Below, one piece after another: positions 32,079 through 39,855 of a DNA stretch of 42,186 nucleotides. The stretch comes from Bradyrhizobium sp. Gha (GTDB taxonomy: Bacteria; Pseudomonadota; Alphaproteobacteria; Rhizobiales; Xanthobacteraceae). Under the pieces are notes generated by a model. The model did not search any database, was not told where the DNA came from, and worked only from the letters and a program-made list of their open reading frames with translations. Within the stretch, counting starts at the first letter, position 1. Each line of letters begins with the position of its first letter. The stretch covers positions 1-42,186 of the forward strand of contig NZ_FOQM01000054.1 of assembly GCF_900113735.1 (NCBI RefSeq). The letters are read 5' to 3'. The position numbers were made by a program, and so were the translations under genes.

Positions 32079-33517
32079 TCGGCAACCGACAGCACGGGCC
32101 GAACGGCGGGTTTCGCTGCGCGCGGTCCCCAGCGCGTCAGCACCACGCTGGAGGATGAGAGCAGGCCGAGCACGACCATCGAGCTCGCGGCGAGCCAGAA
32201 GAAGCTTTGCGCGGTGGCGTCGTGGGTCGACAGCCACCAGCCGCAGGCGGAGATGTAGATCAAGCGCGCCGTCTGCGCCAGCACCGGGCCGACCACCTTG
32301 GCTGCGCCTTGCGAGGAGAAGTACATCGTCGAGGCGAGGCCGATGAAGGCGTAGAACGGCGCCACGGTCGACAGATATTGATGGCTGGTCGCGCGCACCG
32401 TGGCGCTGTCCGTGAAGATGTTGACCCAGAGATCGGGGAACAAGGCGATGAGGCAGGCCGGCGCACCGACGGCAACGAAGGCACTCGCGCCCGCGATCCA
32501 GGCAATGCGCCGCGCACGGCCGATACGGCCGGCGCCGACCGCCATGCCGATCATCGGCACGGAGGCGATTCCGAACGAGAATGCGATCGAGGTCAGCAGG
32601 AATTCGAGCCGCGCGCCGATGCCATAACCGGCGAGGGTCGCGGTGCCGAACTTCGCCAGCATGTGGGTGAAGATCGAGATCGTCAGCACCGATTGCAGCG
32701 GCGAGAAGCAGGCGATGGCGCCGACCTTCAAAATGTCGAAGAACATCGACCACTGGATGCGAAGCCCACGCAGCTTCGGCACGACGCGGGCGCGGCCGGA
32801 AAACAGATACCAGCCCATCACGCAGATGTTCATGGAGTAGGCGATCAGCGCGCCGGCCGCGACCCCGCGCATGCCGAGTTGCGGGAACGGTCCGAGCCCG
32901 AGGCCCAGCGAGCCGCCGAGCACGATCTGCCAGACCGCGGAGTTGAGGATCAGGAGCGACGGCAGCTTCATGTTGCCGGTGCCGCGCAGCACGCCGGCCA
33001 TGGTGTTGAGCAGCCAGGGCAGCACGGCGCCGCCGAAGAACACCTGCGTGTACGCAATCGCGTGCGCCAGCACAGTGCCTCGGCCACCGAGCATCGTGAG
33101 CACCTGGGGCCCGAAGATCAGCATGCCCAGCATGAACACGAGGCCGAAGCTGATGCCGATCAACAGCGCATGCGCGGCGAGCGTCCCCGCGCGCTCGCGA
33201 TCGCCGGCGCCGAGCGCGCGTGCGATGGCGGAGGCCACCGCACCGCCCATGGCACCGCCCGACATGGTCATGGTCAGGATCACGGTCGGAAACACCAGCG
33301 CCATCGCAGCCAGCGCCTCCACGCCAAGACGTCCGATATAGGAGGTCTCCGCGATCACCACGCAGGTGCCGGCGGACAGAGCGACGACGTTCGGCCAGGC
33401 AAGAGAGAGCAGCGTGCGCAGGATCGGCCCGTCGGTCAGCGCACTCCGCGCGGGGCGCGGTGGCCGCGGCAGCGGACGTTCCTGCACATCGACCGGGATC
33501 TCGGCGACCTCAGTCAT
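32075..33517 (-). CDS. MATE-family efflux transporter
   Basis: A 480-residue inner-membrane exporter with about twelve membrane helices in two halves. The start is ILRTLLSLAWPNVVALSAGT and the second half begins near VGAIACFSPLQSVLTISIFT; the FGIASVPMIGMAVGAGRIGR segment in the middle of the protein is typical. The sequence is clearly different from the DinF-like one at 4004, so the window has two independent MATE genes. The ATG at 33517 is preceded by GAGAGGAA; the longer frame to 33556 is not favoured. The substrate is unknown. Its stop overlaps that of the convergent Met-rich protein gene. Confidence 0.9.
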   Translation of the reverse strand: MTEVAEIPVDVQERPLPRPPRPARSALTDGPILRTLLSLAWPNVVALSAGTCVVIAETSYIGRLGVEALAAMALVFPTVILTMTMSGGAMGGAVASAIARALGAGDRERAGTLAAHALLIGISFGLVFMLGMLIFGPQVLTMLGGRGTVLAHAIAYTQVFFGGAVLPWLLNTMAGVLRGTGNMKLPSLLILNSAVWQIVLGGSLGLGLGPFPQLGMRGVAAGALIAYSMNICVMGWYLFSGRARVVPKLRGLRIQWSMFFDILKVGAIACFSPLQSVLTISIFTHMLAKFGTATLAGYGIGARLEFLLTSIAFSFGIASVPMIGMAVGAGRIGRARRIAWIAGASAFVAVGAPACLIALFPDLWVNIFTDSATVRATSHQYLSTVAPFYAFIGLASTMYFSSQGAAKVVGPVLAQTARLIYISACGWWLSTHDATAQSFFWLAASSMVVLGLLSSSSVVLTRWGPRAAKPAVRPVLSVAD

Positions 33518-33684
33518 TTCCTCTCCCGGACACAAGCGCCATTTGCGGCGTGGCAATGCTTAGGTGCATCAATCAATTTGCTCGCGCGGAAAGCGCGGGT
33601 GCACACTTGTTAGCACGCCGGCTGCCGATTCCTCCTGCGTCAGGTGCAGGCGTGCCCTGCGGCAGCGCATTTCAGCCGGTGGAA

Positions 33685-34737
33685 TTAACCGACCGTCCAA
33701 GCTAACGGCGGACGCCCGCCTGCCGTTTGGCGAAGGTGGACGCCGATGTGCCGGCCGCATCCCGCCGCGAGTCCCTCGAACAGTCCCAGCAGCACCTTGG
33801 TGCAGGCGCCGTGATAATCGGCGACGTCGTCCATCAGCTTCCAGCTCTGCTGGCGGATTTCGAAGCTGCCTTCGGATCGCGTGGTCTCGGCCGCGTCGTC
33901 CTGGGCGGCGAACAACGCTTTGAGGAACGAGGCAAACTCGCTCGCGCCGCCACGTGTCATACAGAGCGCGGCTGCGACGTCATCGAAATACTGCATGCCG
34001 ATCAGCTTCCCGGTGAGCTGCAGGAGATATCCGGCATCGTCCGGCCCGAACAGCTGCACCATCACCGGTGCCGCCGTCCGCACATATTCCATGGCGTAGT
34101 TGCGATGGGCCTTTTCCAGCCGCGGTTTCGGCCAGCTCGCGACCGGCAAAGCCGGCGCGGTCGGCGCATCGAACAGCGGCGCTTGGAGATGCCGCGCGAA
34201 CACCAGGCGCTCGTCGAGCTCGAGCGGATGGTCGTATTGATGATAATAGCCCTCCAACCCGTCCTGGCCGTCGACGCTCTGCTTGGTGCAGACGAAGCCG
34301 AGCCTGAGATCGCCGAGCGCGACGCCGTTGTTGGCGTGCCATCCCTTCAGCATGGCGCGCGAGACCTCACCCGGCACGCCGCAGATCGCGGTGCCCTTCC
34401 AGATCCAGCGCGGCGGCGGATAGCGGATCCAGGCCTTGGTGTCGCTCTCATACATGTATTCGACATGCACGCCGCCGATCCAGTTGGAGAGGTAGTGATA
34501 CTGCGCGGCAGCGACTGCCGGCGGCAGATGCTCGATCCCGAGCTTCCTGAGCCCCGGCAGGAAGCGCTCCTGCTGCTGGCGGCGAAACACGCGAAAGACG
34601 AATTCGGCGGCATCCGCCGTACCGCGCCGCGTCACCACGGTGAGGATGAGGCCGGTGAAGTAGGCGTGGTAGAGATCGGCGACCCCGCGCCAGCATTTCC
34701 ATTGCGCTGCTTGCGCGGCGTCTGCTGTGGCGTTCAT
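33685..34737 (-). CDS. Hypothetical protein, about 350 residues
   Basis: I do not recognise the family. The protein has no signal peptide or obvious membrane helix and appears to be soluble. It is rich in aromatic residues (YHAYFTGLILTVVT, AAQYHYLSNWIGGVHVEYMY, YPPPRWIWKG, EGYYHQYDHP) and has several Trp and His residues, features of an enzyme core. The C-terminal part is helical (WKLMDDVADYHGACTKVLLG, LFEGLAAGCGRH). The start is ATG 34737, 5 nt after GGGAG, rather than the GTG at 34743. It appears monocistronic, between the MATE gene and a PAS gene. No function is proposed. Confidence 0.7.
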   Translation of the reverse strand: MNATADAAQAAQWKCWRGVADLYHAYFTGLILTVVTRRGTADAAEFVFRVFRRQQQERFLPGLRKLGIEHLPPAVAAAQYHYLSNWIGGVHVEYMYESDTKAWIRYPPPRWIWKGTAICGVPGEVSRAMLKGWHANNGVALGDLRLGFVCTKQSVDGQDGLEGYYHQYDHPLELDERLVFARHLQAPLFDAPTAPALPVASWPKPRLEKAHRNYAMEYVRTAAPVMVQLFGPDDAGYLLQLTGKLIGMQYFDDVAAALCMTRGGASEFASFLKALFAAQDDAAETTRSEGSFEIRQQSWKLMDDVADYHGACTKVLLGLFEGLAAGCGRHIGVHLRQTAGGRPPLAWTVG

Positions 34738-34861
34738 GTTCACTCCCGATCGTTGTTTTGATCGAGTGTGTCACTGCGGATGCCAGCAGGCAACATGAGG
34801 CGCGTGCAGGGCGCCCTGTAAGGGGGCTCGTCAATTGCGCATCACGAAGTTTGCGAGGGCT

Positions 34862-35272
34862 TTAATTGTGCGCAGCTTTGGCGGCCCGCTCGCGTTCGAC
34901 GCGCTCGGTGACATCTCGCGCCATCGCGACCGATCCCTGCACGGCGCCGCTTGCATCCCGCACCAAGGCAAAGGTCATTTCGATGTAGAGCTTGCGTCCG
35001 CTCTTGTGCAGCGCGCGGGTCGGCGTCGGCCGGCCCGCGAGCTTCATCGCACCGCTGGCGAGCGCCGCCTCGAACCCCTTCCAATGCGCGGCGCGCAGAT
35101 GTTCGGGAATGATCAGATCGAGATTCTGACCAAGTGCCTCGTCTGCCGGGAAGCCGAACAGCGTGGTGGATGCGCGATTCCAGCGCGTGATCGTGCCGGA
35201 ACGGTCGGCATAGATGAGCGCGTCGGCGACGTCGTCGAGGATCTGCGCGTCGAGTTGGGATTGATCGGTCAT
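34862..35272 (-). CDS. Single PAS-domain protein, possibly haem-binding
   Basis: A 136-residue protein consisting of one PAS domain (about residues 10-125) and a short tail (VERERAAKAAHN). The core is ADALIYADRSGTITRWNRAS, TTLFGFPADEALGQNLDLII, and the ending VQGSVAMARDVTERV. Within the F-helix/G-strand region the sequence PEHLRAAHWKGFEAAL resembles the haem-ligand helix of FixL (His preceded by R and followed by a helix). An Arg 18 residues later (KLAGRPTP) matches FixL's ligand-pocket Arg with a loop two residues shorter. Haem binding is thus possible but unproved. There is no output domain. The ATG at 35272 follows GAGGT. Confidence 0.8.
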   Translation of the reverse strand: MTDQSQLDAQILDDVADALIYADRSGTITRWNRASTTLFGFPADEALGQNLDLIIPEHLRAAHWKGFEAALASGAMKLAGRPTPTRALHKSGRKLYIEMTFALVRDASGAVQGSVAMARDVTERVERERAAKAAHN

Positions 35273-35319
35273 GTCGCCACCTCGCATGTCGCTGGATTTT
35301 GCGGCGCATCCTGCCACAC

Positions 35320-35432
35320 ATTCGGTGTCATCGCCCGACTTGATCGACCGATCCAGTACTCCGAGGCAGTAGCGATCAAATCGGGAGGCTGCGGCGTACT
35401 GGATGCCCCGATCAAGCCGGGGGCATGACGGC
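35320..35432. repeat. Palindromic repeat between PAS gene and dcd
   Basis: The unit GTCATCGCCCGACTTGATCG (from about 35327) is answered by CCCCGATCAAGCCGGGGGCA (about 35406-35425), with an inner match CCAGTACTCCGAGGC / GCGGCGTACTGG. It fills the gap between the PAS gene and dcd (stop at 35447). Confidence 0.6.
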
Positions 35433-35446
35433 GGAGGAGTGTGAAG

Positions 35447-36553
35447 CTACACCCGGAAATGCTTCGAGAGTTTGAGGCCCTGCGCCTGGTAGTTGGAACC
35501 GATGCGCTGGCCGTACATGGCGTCCGGGCGCGCCAGCATCTTCTCGTAGACGAGACGGCCGACGATCTGGCCGTGCTCGAGGATGAACGGCACCTCGCGC
35601 GAGCGCACCTCAAGCACGGCGCGCGCGCCTTGCCCGCCGGCGCCGGCATAACCGAAGCCGGGATCGAAGAATCCGGCATAGTGCACGCGGAATTCGCCGA
35701 CCAGCGGGTCGAACGGCACCATCTCCGCGGCGTAATCGGGCGGGACCTGCACGGCTTCCTTCGAGGCGAGGATGTAGAACTCGCCGGGATCGAGGATCAG
35801 GCTGCCGTCGGGACGGGCCGAGATCGGCTCCCAGAAATCTTCCACCGCATAGCCGGAACGGCGATCGACGTCGACCACACCCGTGTGGCGCTTGGCACGG
35901 TAGCCGACGAAGCCACTGCCCTTCTCGCCGGAGAGATCGACCGAGACCGCAACGCCGCCGGTGAGATCGGCATCGTCGATGTCGACGAGACGCTCGTTGG
36001 CGTGCAAGCCATCGAGTTCGTCGGCGTTGAGGATGGCGTCACCGGTGCGGAAGCGCACCTGCGACAGGCGCGAGCCCTCACGCACCAAGACCGGAAACGT
36101 CTTCGGGCTGATCTCGGCATAGAGCGGTCCGTGATAGCCGGCGCCGATCATGTCGAAACGGCGGGTGCCGTCGGCGATCACGCGGGTGAAGACATCGAGC
36201 CTCCCGGTCGAGCTTTTCGGATTGGCGGCCGCAACGATCTCCGGCGGCAGCGCGAGGCTTTCCAGCAGCGGCACGATGTAGACGCAGTTGGTCTCGAGCA
36301 CCGCGCCGTCAGCGAGGCTGAATTCATGCAGCTTCAGCTGGTCGATGCGCTCCGCGACGGTGGCGCCGGGGCCGGGCAGGAAGCTCGCACGCACGCGGTA
36401 GGCGATGTCGCCGAGACGCAGATCGAGGCTCGCCGGCTGAATCTGGCTTTCGACGAAATCATATGCGGGCAGGATGAGGCCCGCTTCCGCCATCGCCGCG
36501 ATCATGCGGTCCGGCAGGATACCATCGGCGTCGGCGGCAACCGTGAACGTCAA
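35447..36553 (-). CDS. dcd: 2'-Deoxycytidine 5'-triphosphate deaminase (long form)
   Basis: The enzyme converts dCTP to dUTP for dTTP synthesis. This long version (368 residues from the chosen start) contains two copies of the dUTPase/dCTP-deaminase fold in tandem, as known for some alphaproteobacteria. Motifs seen are QPASLDLRLGD in the first half and the ANPKSSTGRLDVFTRVI block. The second half contains FDPLVGEFRVHYAGFFDPGF, with the conserved Glu, and EVPFILEHGQIVGRLVYEKM. The TTG at 36553 has GAGGA 7 nt upstream. An ATG at 36643 would overlap the metZ promoter (36628-36656), so I favour the TTG. The gene is divergent from metZ. Confidence 0.85.
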   Translation of the reverse strand: MTFTVAADADGILPDRMIAAMAEAGLILPAYDFVESQIQPASLDLRLGDIAYRVRASFLPGPGATVAERIDQLKLHEFSLADGAVLETNCVYIVPLLESLALPPEIVAAANPKSSTGRLDVFTRVIADGTRRFDMIGAGYHGPLYAEISPKTFPVLVREGSRLSQVRFRTGDAILNADELDGLHANERLVDIDDADLTGGVAVSVDLSGEKGSGFVGYRAKRHTGVVDVDRRSGYAVEDFWEPISARPDGSLILDPGEFYILASKEAVQVPPDYAAEMVPFDPLVGEFRVHYAGFFDPGFGYAGAGGQGARAVLEVRSREVPFILEHGQIVGRLVYEKMLARPDAMYGQRIGSNYQAQGLKLSKHFRV

Positions 36554-36627
36554 CCGGGGGTCCTCATCGTCAAATGCATCCGGACATGCGGGAAATATCA
36601 GCCTTTTACGGCTATCCGATGGACGCC

Positions 36628-36656
36628 TTGACGAAAAGGGCATTGCGGAATATGAG
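36628..36656 (+). promoter_or_regulatory. Sigma-70-type promoter of the metZ transcript
   Basis: TTGACG (36628-36633) and TATGAG (36651-36656) are separated by exactly 17 nt. The start of transcription would be near 36663, directly before the SAM-II aptamer. The -35 box lies inside the 5' extension of the dcd frame, which supports a downstream start for dcd. Confidence 0.6.
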
Positions 36657-36665
36657 CATCACTTA

Positions 36666-36720
36666 TCCCGTGGTGATTTGAGCCGGCCGGCTTGCAGCCA
36701 CGTTAAATAAGTCGCTAAAC
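36666..36720 (+). ncRNA. SAM-II riboswitch aptamer
   Basis: The aptamer of S-adenosylmethionine riboswitch class II (metA motif) is recognisable. Stem P1 pairs CGTGG (36669-36673) with CCACG (36698-36702). The loop segment GATTT (36675-36679) can pair with AAGTC (36709-36713) to form the pseudoknot, and the conserved tail TCGCTAAA follows (36712-36719). An AGCCGGCCGGCT palindrome extends the P1 loop. SAM-II elements precede metA/metZ-type genes in alphaproteobacteria, and here the next gene is metZ (ATG 36812). Confidence 0.93.
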
Positions 36721-36721
36721 A

Positions 36722-36773
36722 GGCCGGGGACCTCTGTGATCCCGGCCCGTGGAGATATCCAGGCCGGTTTTTT
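36722..36773 (+). terminator. Attenuator: terminator with competing antiterminator
   Basis: The antiterminator stem pairs GGCCGGG (36722-36728) with CCCGGCC (36741-36747). The terminator pairs CCGGCC (36742-36747) with GGCCGG (36762-36767), extended by TGGA/TCCA (36750-36753 / 36758-36761) and followed by six T (36768-36773). Both structures need 36742-36747, so they exclude each other. It begins 2 nt after the aptamer. Confidence 0.8.
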
Positions 36774-36811
36774 GTGACCGTTTTCGCTCGACGGTCATAT
36801 CGGAGGGTCCT

Positions 36812-37999
36812 ATGTCGAAGTCGCCTGCCAACTACCGCCCCGAAACCCGCCTGGTCCATTCCGGCACCCTGCGCTCGCAATATGGCGAGACGTCGGAGGC
36901 GCTGTTCCTGACTCAGGGCTATGTCTACAGCAGCGCCGAGGAGTGCGAGGCGCGGTTCAAGGGCGAGGACCCCGGCTTCATCTATTCGCGCTATTCCAAT
37001 CCGACGATTGCGATGTTCGAGCGCCGCATGATCGAGCTCGAAGGCGCCGAAGCGGCGCGCTCGGCGGCAACAGGCATGGCTGCGGTGACGACGGCAATCC
37101 TGGCGCCGCTCAAGGCCGGCGATCACGTCGTGGCCTCCCGCGCACTGTTCGGTTCGTGCCTCTACGTCATTCAGGATTTGTTGCCGCGCTACGGCATCGA
37201 GACCACGCTGGTCGACGGCGCCAATCTCGACGAATGGCAGCGCGCGCTCAAGCCCAATACCAAGACGTTCTTCCTGGAGAGCCCGACCAACCCGACACTC
37301 GACGTGCTCGACATTCCCTCGATCGCCGAGATCGCGCACAGTGGCGGCGCGCGGCTCGTGGTCGACAACGTGTTCGCGACGCCGATCTGGCAGAGTCCGC
37401 TTGCACTCGGCGCCGACGTCGTCGTCTACTCCGCGACCAAGCACATCGACGGCCAGGGCCGCTGTCTCGGCGGCATCATCCTGTCCTCGGAAGCCTTCAT
37501 CGCCGAGCACGTCCACAATTTCATGCGCCAGACCGGCCCGTCGATCTCGCCGTTCAACGCCTGGGTCCTGCTCAAGGGCCTGGAGACATTAGGCGTGCGC
37601 GTGCGTGCGCAGACCGATACCGCGGCGCGCATCGCCGACGTGCTGGCGAGCCATCCGAAGATCGCGCGGCTGGTCTATCCCGGTCGCGAGGATCATCCGC
37701 AGGCGGCGCTGGTGAAGAAGCAGATGCGCGGCGGCTCGACGCTGGTCGGCTTCGAGGTGAAGGGCGGCAAGGCGGCTGCGTTCCGCGTGCTCAACGAGCT
37801 GAAGCTCGCAAAGATCTCGAACAATCTCGGCGACGCCAAGAGCCTCGTCACGCATCCTGCGACGACGACGCATCAGCGGCTGAAGCCGGAGGTGCGCGCC
37901 GAGCTCGGCATCGGCGAGGGATTCATTCGCTTCTCGGCCGGGCTCGAGCACGCGGATGACCTGATCGAGGATCTGACGGCGGCGCTGGAGAAGGCGTGA
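36812..37999 (+). CDS. metZ: O-succinylhomoserine sulfhydrylase
   Basis: A PLP enzyme that makes homocysteine from O-succinylhomoserine and sulfide in methionine synthesis. The protein is 395 residues, of the Cys/Met-metabolism family. Visible motifs are the substrate-side FIYSRYSNPTIAMFERRMIE, the helix AARSAATGMAAVTTAILAPL, LESPTNPTLDVLDIPSIAEI, RLVVDNVFATPIWQSPLALG and the PLP lysine in YSATKHIDGQGRCLGG. The ATG at 36812 is preceded by GGAGGG; upstream in-frame codons back to 36749 are in the riboswitch leader. Regulation by S-adenosylmethionine through the upstream SAM-II element and attenuator is probable. Confidence 0.95.
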   Translation: MSKSPANYRPETRLVHSGTLRSQYGETSEALFLTQGYVYSSAEECEARFKGEDPGFIYSRYSNPTIAMFERRMIELEGAEAARSAATGMAAVTTAILAPLKAGDHVVASRALFGSCLYVIQDLLPRYGIETTLVDGANLDEWQRALKPNTKTFFLESPTNPTLDVLDIPSIAEIAHSGGARLVVDNVFATPIWQSPLALGADVVVYSATKHIDGQGRCLGGIILSSEAFIAEHVHNFMRQTGPSISPFNAWVLLKGLETLGVRVRAQTDTAARIADVLASHPKIARLVYPGREDHPQAALVKKQMRGGSTLVGFEVKGGKAAAFRVLNELKLAKISNNLGDAKSLVTHPATTTHQRLKPEVRAELGIGEGFIRFSAGLEHADDLIEDLTAALEKA

Positions 38000-38070
38000 C
38001 GGGCGAATGACGAACGGTGAGTGGCGAATGGATCAATCCCTGTTCGCTACTCGCGTTTCCACACTCGCCT

Positions 38071-39072
38071 CTACATCGGCCGATACGTCCGCACGTCCGC
38101 GGGCACGTTCACGCCCAACTTGATCTGCCCGACCGAGCGGATGATGTCATCGCCCAGCAACTGCGCGAAGCAGGCGTAGCCCCAATCGTTCATGTGCAGG
38201 CCGTCGGCGATGACGAAGCTCTCGACCGGAAGCGCCTGCTTCTCGTGCCACTCGCGCATCACCTCGAAGCGCGGGAAGATGCCGACGTGACGGAGCTGGG
38301 CGACCTTGCCGAGCAGCTTCACCATCTTGCTTGCGCTCTCGGGACGCTCGGTGACGCGCGGAGAATATTGCGGGTCGACCAGCACGACGTCGGCATCGCC
38401 GGCGGCCTGGATGCGGGCGACGCCGTCCTCGACCATTTTCGCAGTGTCGCCGGGATCGAGATTGCGCAGCACGGCGTTGGTGCCGACCTGCCAGATCACG
38501 AGGTCCGGATGCACATCGATGACTTGCGTCTGGAGGCGCTTCATCATCTCGGGCGCGTCCTCGCCGCCCACACCGGCATTGATGACGGTGATGTCGGCAG
38601 TGGGATATTGCCGGTGTAGCTGCCCGGCGAGGCGGTTCGGATAGTTGTAGTCGGGCGAGCTCGCGCCATAGCCGGCCGTCGACGACGAGCCGAACGCGAC
38701 GATCACGACGGGCTTGCCGGCAATGAGCTTGTTGGCGACATGCGGCAGCGAGCCCATGGGATTGGCGCCGCCCTTCGGCGACAAACAGGGCACACGACTA
38801 AAAATGTCGCCGGCGGATTTGGCGACCTGCTTCACCTTGTCGATGGCGCGCGACGTGAGACCGCGCTGCTCGCCTGCGGGCTGGCTGGCCGTGGCGACCG
38901 TGGTCTGAGACGGCGATGCGGATGCGGGATTAGGGGCCTGCTGCGGCGCGGACGTCGCCTCGGCTGCTTGCGCGTGAGCAGGTGCCTGCAGCACCGGCGC
39001 CAGCATCAGCAGCGCCACCGCCGCGGGCGCGGTCAGCCATGTCGACGGGGCAAAAGGGCGGAGAGAACTCAT
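38071..39072 (-). CDS. Secreted SGNH/GDSL hydrolase
   Basis: A 333-residue exported protein. The signal peptide is about residues 1-34 (ends AHA), followed by an Ala/Pro/Gln-rich linker of about 40 residues. The hydrolase part starts with IVAFGSSSTAGYG, where GSS corresponds to the GDS motif with the nucleophile Ser. Block II is INAGVGGEDA, block III WQVGTNAVLR with the Asn, and block V DGLHMNDWGYACF with the catalytic Asp-His. All SGNH residues are therefore present. It is the third gene of the opgC operon, 12 nt after the paralogue at 39085, so it may remove or transfer acyl groups on periplasmic glucans. This role is inferred from the neighbourhood. Confidence 0.85.
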   Translation of the reverse strand: MSSLRPFAPSTWLTAPAAVALLMLAPVLQAPAHAQAAEATSAPQQAPNPASASPSQTTVATASQPAGEQRGLTSRAIDKVKQVAKSAGDIFSRVPCLSPKGGANPMGSLPHVANKLIAGKPVVIVAFGSSSTAGYGASSPDYNYPNRLAGQLHRQYPTADITVINAGVGGEDAPEMMKRLQTQVIDVHPDLVIWQVGTNAVLRNLDPGDTAKMVEDGVARIQAAGDADVVLVDPQYSPRVTERPESASKMVKLLGKVAQLRHVGIFPRFEVMREWHEKQALPVESFVIADGLHMNDWGYACFAQLLGDDIIRSVGQIKLGVNVPADVRTYRPM

Positions 39073-39084
39073 TAACGCTAAACC

Positions 39085-39855
39085 TCAATTTTGCTGCTGG
39101 GCCGGCCCCAGATGGGCAGCGTCGATCACGAACTGCGCCAACGCCCGGCCCAGGCAATCATGGACCTGCTTCGCCAGCTCAGGGCCGCGGGAAGGGCTGA
39201 ACAGATCGAACTGACCCTGATCATTCCACTGCCGCATGATCGCGAAACGGTCGAACAGCGGAATATCATGCTCCTGCGCCACCACCCGCATGTTGTCGAG
39301 ATAGGGCGGCGCCGAGATCATGGTTTCGGTACGCGGGCTGTACTGCAAATTCATCAAGACGACGTCGGCCCCTGCATTTTGCAGCGCAGCGACCCCTTCG
39401 GTCACGGCGCCACGAAAATCCTCGGGATCGATGGATCGGATAGCATCCACCGTCCCGGTCTGCCAGATGACCAAAGTAGGAGCTTTGGCTTCCATAAGAT
39501 TAACGAAAGTACTCGCGGCCTCCTCCGCCGTCTTCTTGCTCTGTATTTCTACGGAGACGTGCACGGTCTCTGCAGGCGTCAGCTTCTCCTTCAAGATGGC
39601 CTGCATCCGCGCCGGATAGGAACTGTCCTCCTGGGCCGGAATGGTGGTGGAGCGGCTGCCGATGACCAGGATCTCGAGCGGCTTGCCTGCTTTGACGGTG
39701 TCCGCGACCTTGTGGAGCTGGCTGTCTGTGGCAAGGAGATAAGGCGGCACTTCGCAGGCGGCGGGCGCGGCGGGCACAGCATCGTCCGCGCGCGCCGAAG
39801 GCGCGGCGAGGCCACCGCATAGCAGGATCAGGCTCAGGAGAACCCTCGCCTTCAT
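39085..39855 (-). CDS. SGNH-like protein without catalytic residues (pseudoenzyme)
   Basis: A 256-residue exported protein (signal peptide about 1-23, ends ARA) paralogous to its neighbour at 38071. The two share WQ-GT, QNAGADVVLMNLQYSPRTET versus the equivalent LVDPQYSPRVTER, and similar spacing. The catalytic positions differ: GSS is GSR (IGSRSTTI, nucleophile Ser replaced by Arg), the block II Gly-rich loop reads SKKTAEEAAS, block III GTN is GTV, and the Asp-x-x-His region is replaced by LFSPSRGPELAKQVHD. It is probably a binding or regulatory partner rather than a hydrolase. Its ATG overlaps the opgC stop (TGATG). Confidence 0.78.
   Translation of the reverse strand: MKARVLLSLILLCGGLAAPSARADDAVPAAPAACEVPPYLLATDSQLHKVADTVKAGKPLEILVIGSRSTTIPAQEDSSYPARMQAILKEKLTPAETVHVSVEIQSKKTAEEAASTFVNLMEAKAPTLVIWQTGTVDAIRSIDPEDFRGAVTEGVAALQNAGADVVLMNLQYSPRTETMISAPPYLDNMRVVAQEHDIPLFDRFAIMRQWNDQGQFDLFSPSRGPELAKQVHDCLGRALAQFVIDAAHLGPAQQQN

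Noticed and set aside
32207..33613. 468-codon open frame antisense to the second MATE gene
   Set aside because: Shadow of the MATE gene, with very high His/Arg/Gln content and no motif.
35441..36631. Open frame antisense to dcd
   Set aside because: Shadow frame; dcd motifs are clear on the minus strand.
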